Source: MESE01 sp036675035 (GTDB lineage: Bacteria > Pseudomonadota > Gammaproteobacteria > Burkholderiales > Burkholderiaceae_D). Taken from it: 6,976 bases of DNA. This document shows positions 1-4,996 of this stretch, piece by piece (position 1 is the first letter of the stretch; every line of letters starts with the position of its first letter). The stretch lies in the NCBI GenBank assembly GCA_036675035.1, contig JAKFFO010000033.1, forward strand, positions 1-6,976, read 5' to 3'. The notes below the pieces were generated by a model. That model did not search any database. It was not told the DNA's origin and saw nothing but the letters and a program-made list of their open reading frames with translations. The translations under genes and the position numbers were made by a program.

Positions 1-160
1 GCCGGCGCTGCCGGCACAGCAGCGGCTGCTGCTGGCGCGCTCGCCGTATGTGGCCGATTACGAGATGTGCTGGAACGGCGTGTGCCATCCGATGGCCGAT
101 ATCGCCGGACCGGTCGATGCCCCATCGCAGGTCGAGGTTTTTCCCTGCACCGTTCCTTGA
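1..160 (+). CDS. C-terminal end of an unrecognised protein (5' partial)
   Basis: An open frame enters from the left edge (first full codon at base 2) and ends at TGA 158-160, giving the last 52 residues of a protein. The tail is rich in Ala, Leu and Pro at first, then contains a stretch reading YVADYEMCWNGVCHPMADI, with two cysteines four residues apart and a nearby histidine, and ends FPCTVP. I do not recognise the family. The Cys/His pattern could be structural or metal-linked, but nothing in the visible part proves it. Codon use, with G or C in most third positions, fits a real gene. It converges on the chemoreceptor gene, leaving 147 bases between the two stops, in which I see no hairpin followed by a T-tract. 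Confidence 0.6.
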   Translation, partial: PALPAQQRLLLARSPYVADYEMCWNGVCHPMADIAGPVDAPSQVEVFPCTVP

Positions 161-307
161 GCGGATAAAGCTGCGGTCTCGATACTAATTCCGCGGTTGC
201 TTGCAGGCGATCGCGGGAGTTATATGGCCTCCGGCCTTGTTGCCGCAATTTTCACCACTGCCTCAAAATCGAGTCCGAATCAGGGCAAACTGAAAATGGC
301 GCAGCAC

Positions 308-2026
308 TCATCTTTCCACCGTCTTGTCGGAGGGTGGCGATAAACGCCGGACAGAACCCGCCGGAATCTGAATATCGCGATAGGCCGGCAAATCTTCATG
401 TGACTCATGCGATGCACCAATTTCGGACTTCCCCGGTGTATTGGCAAGCGCGGCGCTGACCTCGGTTGACGCTGCGCTGGAACGGCTCTGCAATTTGTCG
501 GTCGCACTCAGCTTGAATACGCTGACCAGGTGCGCCAAGGCCTTCGACTGGTCCTGCATTGATTTTGCCGCCGCGGTCGCTTCTTCGACCAGTGCGGCGT
601 TTTGCTGGGTTATGTCGTCAACCTGTCCGATCGCCAGGTTGACCTGCGCAATTCCGGCGCTTTGTTCTTCGCTGGCCGCCATGATCTCCGCCATGATCGA
701 TGTCACGCGCTGAACGCTGGCGACGACTTCCTGCATCGTGGCGCCGGCCTGGTCCACCAGCTCGTTGCCGGCATGGACCTTCTCGACCGAGTCATTGATC
801 AGCAGTTTGATTTCACGGGCCGCGGATGAAGAACGGTGAGCGAGATTGCGTACTTCGGCGGCGACCACCGCGAAGCCTCGTCCCTGATCGCCGGCGCGCG
901 CCGCTTCGACCGCTGCATTCAGGGCGAGAATATTGGTCTGGAATGCGATGGCATCGATAACGCTGATGATGTCGACGATCTTTTTTGACGAATCGTTGAT
1001 CGAGCCCATGGTCGCAACCACTTGCGATACTACGGCGCCTCCCTTGGTCGCCACTTCCGATGCAGTCACCGCAAGGCCGTTCGCCAGGCGTGCATTGTCG
1101 GCATTCTGACTGACGGTCGATGTGAGTTCTTCCATCGAAGATGCGGTCTCCTCAAGCGAACTGGCCTGAATCTCGGTACGCGACGAGAGATCGAGGTTGC
1201 CGGAGGCGATCTGGCTGGACGCAGTTGCAATGGTATCGGTCCCGGCGCGCACTTCGCCGACGATTTTTACCAGGCTTTGATTCATGTCTTTCAAGGCCCG
1301 GAGCAGCGCGCCGGTTTCATCCTTGGTTGTGATTTCGATTTTTGCGCTCAGGTCGCCGGTGGCGACTGTCTGTGCAATCTTTACTGCTTCATTGAGCGGT
1401 CGCGTAATGCTTTTCGATGTCAGACGCGCAAAAAGCACACCAAGCAGGATGCAGGCGACAGCGGCAAAAAAAATGATGCGCTTGCCGGTAGCCACAAGTG
1501 TGTTGATCGCGTCGCCTGCCGCCTTGGTCTCATCGCGCGTGATCTGGGTCAGCTCGTCAAGCGCGATCTTGATTTCAGTATCGATTCCCTTGACCGCCCG
1601 CTCTATCTCCTCGACCGGCGCGCCGGCACCTTTCAGTTCGCTGGCTTTGCGCATGCCGGCAAGGTACTTTGCGGTGCCCGCCGTAACCCGATCCAGCGCT
1701 GCCTTCTCTGGCCCGTTTTCCGGAATGAATCCGGCATAACTCGAAGCGGCAAATTCGACACCGCCGAGATCCGCCATGAAATTCATTTTGTATGCGTCGC
1801 CGCGAAGCAGGAAGTTCTTGAAATTTTCATTCGCGCTCGCAAGCATGGCGTGGCCTTCGGCGACTGCGTCGGCTTTTCGCAGCGAGACCGTATGAAACGA
1901 ATTCCATTGCAGCGACACCTTGCTGAACGCCCAGTAGGAAGCGCATGCCAGTATTACCGTTAGCAGCACTACTGCTCCAAAACTGATGAACAGTCGGGTT
2001 CCGATTCGTATGTTATTGAATTTCAT
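308..2026 (-). CDS. Methyl-accepting chemotaxis protein (transmembrane chemoreceptor)
   Basis: A 572-residue inner-membrane chemoreceptor that should pass ligand occupancy to the CheA/CheW array and so bias flagellar rotation. Domains in order: a short cytoplasmic N-terminus, membrane helix 1 (about 12-34), a periplasmic domain of about 147 residues (35-181) of a size and helical character that fits a four-helix-bundle sensor, membrane helix 2 (182-201), HAMP (202-254) and the signalling coiled coil (about 262-502). The conserved hairpin tip, with the FQTNILALNAAVEAARAG core, lies at 362-379. Glu-Glu pairs typical of methylation helices are at 292-293, 299-300, 453-454 and 481-482. The tail of about 70 residues is polar and lacks a terminal NWETF-like CheR/CheB tether. 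The frame stays open 8 codons further upstream, but the Met at 2026 has AGGAG five bases before it and starts directly before the hydrophobic helix. The family is certain; the ligand is unknown. No other che gene is in view. Confidence 0.96.
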   Translation of the reverse strand: MKFNNIRIGTRLFISFGAVVLLTVILACASYWAFSKVSLQWNSFHTVSLRKADAVAEGHAMLASANENFKNFLLRGDAYKMNFMADLGGVEFAASSYAGFIPENGPEKAALDRVTAGTAKYLAGMRKASELKGAGAPVEEIERAVKGIDTEIKIALDELTQITRDETKAAGDAINTLVATGKRIIFFAAVACILLGVLFARLTSKSITRPLNEAVKIAQTVATGDLSAKIEITTKDETGALLRALKDMNQSLVKIVGEVRAGTDTIATASSQIASGNLDLSSRTEIQASSLEETASSMEELTSTVSQNADNARLANGLAVTASEVATKGGAVVSQVVATMGSINDSSKKIVDIISVIDAIAFQTNILALNAAVEAARAGDQGRGFAVVAAEVRNLAHRSSSAAREIKLLINDSVEKVHAGNELVDQAGATMQEVVASVQRVTSIMAEIMAASEEQSAGIAQVNLAIGQVDDITQQNAALVEEATAAAKSMQDQSKALAHLVSVFKLSATDKLQSRSSAASTEVSAALANTPGKSEIGASHESHEDLPAYRDIQIPAGSVRRLSPPSDKTVER

Positions 2027-2031
2027 GAAAT

Positions 2032-2038
2032 CTCCTGG
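2032..2038 (-). promoter_or_regulatory. Ribosome binding site that sets the chemoreceptor start
   Basis: Read on the minus strand, CCAGGAG is followed by five bases (ATTTC) and the ATG at 2026-2024. The in-frame ATG eight codons further upstream would place this site inside the coding region and has no comparable site of its own, so the shorter protein is preferred. Confidence 0.75.
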
Positions 2039-2078
2039 AGCTGGTATCAATTTATTCGCTACTTATATATAGCCTGTA

Positions 2079-2095
2079 AGCAATATTTAATCCAG
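2079..2095 (-). promoter_or_regulatory. Possible sigma-54-like promoter of the chemoreceptor gene
   Basis: On the minus strand this reads CTGGATTAAATATTGCT. It has GG and GC separated by exactly ten bases and a perfect TTGCT -12 element, but the CAC that should follow the -24 GG is replaced by ATT. Transcription would begin near 2068, leaving a leader of about 42 bases before the ATG. The surrounding bases are strongly AT-rich, so a housekeeping promoter is also possible, for example one using the TATATA/TATAAG stretch around 2062-2070. I found no well-spaced sigma-28 motif. Position and spacing are what I see; function is inference. Confidence 0.33.
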
Positions 2096-2407
2096 CTGAA
2101 AACCGGCTGGCCCGACAGCAAATTGAAAAACTGAACCACAGGTGAATAAACCTTGTCGCTCACGTAAGCAAGAGCAAGTGCCTGAAAATAAAGAGCTTTT
2201 TTCTCTGAACGGATCGACCGGGAAGCGCGAAGACAGTTTGTTCATGAAAAAATCAGCCACCCCGGTATGCAACATTATTTGCGGAATGTCGGAAAAGTGG
2301 CCAAGGTCATGCCGGAATATCGGACACCCCGATTGGCATTCGTACTGAGCGGGAAATATTTATTCAAAAAATCAATAACTTATCCGGCGCTTTCACGGCG
2401 CAGGGCG

Positions 2408-2423
2408 TGGCACGGTTATTGAT
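2408..2423 (+). promoter_or_regulatory. Degenerate sigma-54-like promoter before the thioesterase
   Basis: The sequence TGGCACGGTTATTGAT has a perfect -24 half (TGGCACG) with correct ten-base spacing to the -12 dinucleotide. The -12 half reads TTGAT rather than TTGCT, so the normally near-invariant GC is GA. If used, transcription would start near 2433, giving a leader of about 44 bases to the ATG at 2477. The -12 substitution makes it clearly weaker than the site at 3164, and it may be a decayed or chance match. Confidence 0.3.
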
Positions 2424-2438
2424 AAAGGGCTTCTTGAA

Positions 2439-2453
2439 CAAGCGATTCGCTTG
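2439..2453. repeat. Perfect inverted repeat in the thioesterase leader
   Basis: CAAGCG and CGCTTG flank a three-base ATT spacer. The left arm also belongs to a smaller overlapping dyad, CTTG-AA-CAAG (2433-2442 region), so two alternative small hairpins compete for CAAG. It lies just downstream of the candidate start and 14 bases before the ribosome site. It could be an operator or an mRNA 5' hairpin. There is no T-tract, so it is not a terminator. Confidence 0.4.
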
Positions 2454-2476
2454 AAACCAAATTTTAAGGACATGAC

Positions 2477-2995
2477 ATGGATACCATGCGCCCGGTGTCA
2501 CGCAGCATCACACTCCGGTTCCTCGCGGAACCGACCGACGTCAATTTCGGCGGCAAGGTACACGGCGGCGCAGTGATGAAATGGATCGATCAGGCCGGTT
2601 ATGCCTGTGCGGTCGGCTGGAGCGGTTATTACTGCGTCACCGTATATGTCGGCGGCATTCGCTTCTACAAACCGATCTTCATCGGCCAGATCGTCGAAGT
2701 CACGGCCACCGTCGCGCAGACCGGAAACTCCAGTATGCATATCGCAATCGACGTATCGGCAATCGACCCGAAGACCGGCGCATGCAAGAAGACCACGCGC
2801 TGCATGATTGTGTTCGTGGCGGTTGACGGCGCCGGCGATACCGTGCAGGTACCTGGATGGGAACCGGTTTCCGAAGACGATATCCGGCTCCAGAATTATG
2901 CGACGCGCATTGCCGAACTGCGGAAGGAACAGGAAGCCGAATTGCTGGCGATAGACCACCAGGCCATCAATGGCGGCCGGACAAATCAGGGGTAA
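2477..2995 (+). CDS. Acyl-CoA thioesterase, hotdog fold (YciA/BACH-like)
   Basis: A 172-residue cytoplasmic protein expected to hydrolyse acyl-CoA thioesters to free acid and CoA, a role often linked to CoA recycling or relief of acyl-CoA overload. The family signature sits near the N-terminus: Asn23, then Gly25-Gly26, His29-Gly30-Gly31 and Asp38 in the pattern N-x-GG-x-x-HGG-x6-D at the start of the central hotdog helix, where Asn and Asp are the usual catalytic pair. Strands around residues 51-115 (VTVYVGGIRFYKPIFIGQIV and onward) fit the hotdog sheet. The C-terminal 35 residues form a charged helix and a short polar tail. The start follows AAGGA at 2466-2470 with six-base spacing; the Met three codons later is too far from it. 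It is a single hotdog domain of normal size for the YciA group. Substrate chain length cannot be read from sequence. It is probably transcribed alone, since 324 bases separate it from the next large gene. Confidence 0.92.
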   Translation: MDTMRPVSRSITLRFLAEPTDVNFGGKVHGGAVMKWIDQAGYACAVGWSGYYCVTVYVGGIRFYKPIFIGQIVEVTATVAQTGNSSMHIAIDVSAIDPKTGACKKTTRCMIVFVAVDGAGDTVQVPGWEPVSEDDIRLQNYATRIAELRKEQEAELLAIDHQAINGGRTNQG

Positions 2996-3004
2996 GGAGC
3001 AACG

Positions 3005-3082
3005 ATGCTGTTAATCCCCGCAACAACCCCGGGCAAACTTTGCGCGAACTTTCGGACAAAATTCCGTTCCCGATTCCGGTAA
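3005..3082 (+). CDS. Possible 25-residue ORF behind a strong ribosome site
   Basis: Right after the thioesterase stop, AAGGAG (2994-2999) is followed five bases later by ATG 3005 and a frame of 25 codons ending in TAA 3080-3082. The product starts MLLIPATTPGK and ends in a basic, Phe-rich segment (RTKFRSRFR). I recognise no family. The tight spacing to the thioesterase would allow translational coupling. It may be a real small protein, a leader peptide, or the remaining start of a lost second operon gene. The ribosome site overlapping the preceding stop is the only real support. Confidence 0.22.
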   Translation: MLLIPATTPGKLCANFRTKFRSRFR

Positions 3083-3162
3083 TTCGCGCAGTCAGGTGCC
3101 ACAAGCTGCGTTCGTTTCCGGAAAATCTCCAATAAAACAAGCATCTAGCCGGCGCAAGCAAC

Positions 3163-3180
3163 TTGGCACAAATGCTGCAA
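3163..3180 (+). promoter_or_regulatory. Sigma-54 (-24/-12) promoter for the substrate-binding protein
   Basis: The sequence TTGGCACAAATGCTGCAA matches the RpoN consensus TTGGCACR-N4-TTGCW at every defined position except one (C for the first T of the -12 half). GG (3165-3166) and GC (3177-3178) are separated by exactly ten bases. Predicted transcription start is about 3190, giving a leader of about 130 bases before the ATG at 3320. Such promoters need an enhancer-binding activator; I could not identify an activator site upstream. This is the best promoter match in the window. Confidence 0.68.
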
Positions 3181-3307
3181 TGAGTCGGACCAGCCATCGC
3201 GTGATCCACGGGTGGCGCGCCTCACTTCACTGAAACCACAATAACCGGCGGCGTGGCGCAATGCAGGCTTGAATTCCGTTCGATCCGGCAAAGGCCGAGA
3301 CAATCTC

Positions 3308-3316
3308 AAGGAGGAG
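3308..3316 (+). promoter_or_regulatory. Strong ribosome binding site of the substrate-binding protein gene
   Basis: AAGGAGGAG ends three bases before the ATG at 3320; the AAGGAGG core is five bases from it. The in-frame ATG at 3269 has no such site and would place 17 charged residues before the signal peptide, so 3320 is the start. Confidence 0.85.
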
Positions 3317-3319
3317 ACT

Positions 3320-4456
3320 ATGAACAACCATTGGAAAGCATTCATCGCAGCCATGCTGTTTCTGGCAGGTGCGGCGAACCATGCATCAGCCGAAAATGGC
3401 GTAACCGATACGAAGATCCGCATCGGGCAAACGATAGGCATCACCGGCCAGATTGCCGGCGCCGTCAAGGAGTTGAACGAAGGCGCGAACGCGTATATAG
3501 CCAGCGTCAACCGGGGTGGCGGCGTGCATGGCCGGCTGATCGAAGTGATCACGCTAGACGACAAGTTCGATCCAAAGCTCTCTGCGACGAACGCCGAAAA
3601 ACTGATTCTCGAAGAACGCGTATTCGCCATGTTCCAGAACCGCGGGACGCCACACACGGAAGCGATTCTTCCGCTGCTGAATTCACACAAGGTTCCGCTG
3701 GTCGGCCCAAGTACCGGCGCTACCATTCTGCACAGCCCGGTCAATCCCAACCTGTTCAATGTGCGTGCCCGGTACCAGCAGGAAGTGATCAAGGCGGTTG
3801 AACAGTTCAGCACGATCGGCATGAATCGGATTGCGCTGATCCATGTCGACGATTCTTTCGGAAGGGACGGACTCGAAGGATTCAACCACGCCATGGCGCA
3901 ACGCAAGCTCAAGCCAGCTGCGATCATCAGCTTTGACCGTGTAAAGCCCGATTTCGCCGCCATCATTGATGCGGCGATCGCGGCCAATCCGCAAACCGCA
4001 ATCATCGTTTCGTCGGCGCCGACAGCAGTCAGCATCATCAAGGGATTGCGGCAGAAGGGCAACAAGATGCAACTGATGACGTTGTCGAACAATGCGTCCG
4101 GGGCGTTCGTAAAACGACTCGGGGAGCACGCTCCGGGAATCATCGTGTCCCAAATCACTCCGCCGCCCAATCTGCTTACCAGCACTCTCGCAATGGAATT
4201 CAAGGTGGCGGCGAAGGAAACCGGTGCGACCGTGTCCTATTCGGCAATGGAAGGGTTCGTCGCTGCAAAGGTCCTGGTCGAAGGGCTCAAGCGCGCCGGG
4301 AGGAACCTGACACGCGAGAGCTTCATCAAAGGGTTGGAGTCGATCAAAAGCCAGGATCTGGGAGGCTTGATGGTTTCTTACGGGCCCGCCGATCACACCG
4401 GTAGCGAGTTCGTCGAGTTGACGATTATCGGCAGAGACGGGCGATTCATACGATGA
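3320..4456 (+). CDS. Periplasmic ABC substrate-binding protein, LivJ/Peripla_BP_6 type (orphan)
   Basis: A 378-residue exported solute-binding protein of the branched-chain amino acid/amide class. Residues 1-24 form a Sec signal peptide: Lys6, a hydrophobic core at 7-19, and a likely cut after Ala-Ser-Ala24. There is no lipobox cysteine, so the mature protein should be soluble in the periplasm. The mature part begins with the family pattern KIRIGQTIGITGQIAG (32-47). The first lobe carries GPSTGA (129-134), a region that usually contacts ligand; the interlobe region includes IALIHVDDSFGRDGLEGF (171-188); the second lobe has the YSAMEGFVAAKVLVEGL helix (307-323). Length and layout are normal. 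Known relatives bind Leu/Ile/Val, amides, urea or aromatic acids; the ligand here is not decidable. No permease or ATPase gene lies on either side, so it either serves a transporter encoded elsewhere or acts in sensing. Its promoter looks sigma-54 dependent. Confidence 0.93.
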   Translation: MNNHWKAFIAAMLFLAGAANHASAENGVTDTKIRIGQTIGITGQIAGAVKELNEGANAYIASVNRGGGVHGRLIEVITLDDKFDPKLSATNAEKLILEERVFAMFQNRGTPHTEAILPLLNSHKVPLVGPSTGATILHSPVNPNLFNVRARYQQEVIKAVEQFSTIGMNRIALIHVDDSFGRDGLEGFNHAMAQRKLKPAAIISFDRVKPDFAAIIDAAIAANPQTAIIVSSAPTAVSIIKGLRQKGNKMQLMTLSNNASGAFVKRLGEHAPGIIVSQITPPPNLLTSTLAMEFKVAAKETGATVSYSAMEGFVAAKVLVEGLKRAGRNLTRESFIKGLESIKSQDLGGLMVSYGPADHTGSEFVELTIIGRDGRFIR

Positions 4457-4598
4457 GCCGATGGCGCATGCCGTACTGACGTTGGAATGTTTCAATCGGA
4501 CCCGTGGTGCCTCATAAAAATAGTTCTCGGTAAGCCGATGTCCTGGTTGTCGGCATGCCCGTACGCTTCGGGCTGAAACGAATAAACGGTTGTCTCTT

Positions 4599-4612
4599 CC
4601 ACCCTGTGGTGG
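4599..4612 (+). repeat. Small hairpin directly before the terminator stem
   Basis: CCACC-CTGT-GGTGG forms a perfect five-pair stem with a four-base loop and is separated by only three bases from the terminator hairpin that follows. The pair forms a tandem hairpin arrangement at the end of the transcript. Whether this hairpin has a role of its own, for example stabilising the 3' end or acting in attenuation, cannot be told. Confidence 0.45.
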
Positions 4613-4615
4613 TTC

Positions 4616-4647
4616 GCCTCGCTCTGACACAGCGAGGCATTTTTATT
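4616..4647 (+). terminator. Rho-independent terminator after the substrate-binding protein gene
   Basis: GCCTCGCT (4616-4623) pairs perfectly with AGCGAGGC (4631-4638) around a seven-base loop, and the stem is followed by ATTTTTATT. Eight pairs, six of them G-C, with a T-rich tract make this a convincing intrinsic terminator for plus-strand transcripts. It lies 160 bases after the substrate-binding protein stop and only 26 bases before the likely start of the next plus-strand gene. It could therefore also act as an attenuator in that gene's leader. The opposite strand lacks a T-tract after the stem, so it should not stop the convergent cyclase transcript. Confidence 0.85.
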
Positions 4648-4672
4648 CATGCATCGAGCCGGAGAAATGCTG

Positions 4673-4996
4673 ATGACCGGGGTTCAAAATTGGCAGGACC
4701 ATGGAACGCCGGAGCAGGACGATCCGATGGTTCTTATCGCCATCCCTTCTCTCGCTTCCATTCTGGTTGCAGGAGAAACCAAGAAAGGCAGTCCACTGAG
4801 TCAGGCCGAGGTCCTGCAGATACGCGACAGGGCAACCTGCAAGTTCGTGTCCCTCTCGGCAAGACGCAAGCTGGACGAAGACAGAGGTTATATCGACATA
4901 AATTATGAAAACGTCTGGGACGAATGGAGGAAGATCCGGGAGTGGTTGAAAGGCAATCCGGCACTCAATGCGCAGCCGCGGGCTGGGGAGCATTGA
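4673..4996 (+). CDS. Small hypothetical protein (conserved-looking, function unknown)
   Basis: A soluble protein of 107 residues with no signal peptide or clear membrane helix. The start at 4673 is chosen because GGAG (4661-4664) lies eight bases upstream. In-frame ATGs at 4649 and 4667 are possible, but the first lies in the terminator tail and the second is two bases from the site. The N-terminal part is acidic and polar, followed by a hydrophobic segment MVLIAIPSLASILVAGETKK (19-38). Next come SQAEVLQIRDRATC (residues 44-57) and a C-terminal region with RGYIDINYENVWDEWRKIRE (71-90). It resembles short uncharacterised proteins I associate with betaproteobacteria, but I can name no domain or function. 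The gene sits immediately downstream of a terminator, so it needs its own promoter in the short gap or depends on read-through. Its last 32 bases overlap the cyclase gene on the other strand. Confidence 0.75.
   Translation: MTGVQNWQDHGTPEQDDPMVLIAIPSLASILVAGETKKGSPLSQAEVLQIRDRATCKFVSLSARRKLDEDRGYIDINYENVWDEWRKIREWLKGNPALNAQPRAGEH

Larger units (their letters stand above)
2027..2476. other. Divergent control region between chemoreceptor and thioesterase
   Basis: This stretch of about 450 bases separates two genes that point away from each other and is visibly more AT-rich than its neighbours. It holds the chemoreceptor ribosome site and candidate promoter at its left end, and the thioesterase candidate promoter, inverted repeat and ribosome site at its right end. 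The middle (about 2100-2400) contains only short open frames without convincing ribosome sites. The most protein-like is a plus-strand frame at 2267-2422 coding 51 residues (MQHYLRNVGKVAKVMPEYR at its start, many basic residues), preceded by no purine-rich site. I would not call it a gene. No tRNA, terminator or mobile element was seen. Confidence 0.6.

Noticed and set aside
1022..1963. Plus-strand open frame of 313 codons opposite the chemoreceptor
   Set aside because: Cys/Arg-rich antisense shadow of the chemoreceptor, with no domain of its own.
2142..2348. Plus-strand 68-codon frame in the divergent region
   Set aside because: No Shine-Dalgarno before the ATG, a low-complexity charged product with no familiar motif, and overlap with another open frame on the same strand.
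3110..3126. TTTCCGGAAA palindrome between the thioesterase and binding protein genes, considered as an operator or terminator
   Set aside because: A ten-base palindrome without a loop or T-tract; no known site type matches and it is about 40 bases upstream of the promoter without a partner repeat.
3145..4203. Minus-strand open frame of 352 codons opposite the substrate-binding protein gene
   Set aside because: It is a shadow of a clearly recognisable gene with signal peptide and family motifs; its own translation shows no domain and no ribosome site, and is rich in Ser, Pro and Arg as expected of antisense frames in G+C-rich DNA.
4466..4558. GCATGCCG and CGGCATGC inverted copies about 77 bases apart after the substrate-binding protein gene
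   Set aside because: The core GCATGC is itself palindromic and the arms are short and far apart, so chance is the simplest explanation.
4542..4560. GG-N10-GC pattern upstream of the small hypothetical gene, considered as a sigma-54 promoter
   Set aside because: Only the GG and GC and a few flanking bases match; the -24 CAC and the rest of the -12 are missing, so it is best taken as chance.
3683..4630. Second minus-strand open frame of 315 codons over the same gene
   Set aside because: Same reason; it also runs across the terminator hairpin and is rich in Arg, Asp and His without any recognisable motif.
4599..4647. Tandem hairpins considered as a guanidine-II or cyclic di-GMP riboswitch
   Set aside because: The loops (CTGT and CTGACAC) lack the ACGR loops of guanidine-II, and I see no conserved cyclic di-GMP aptamer elements.
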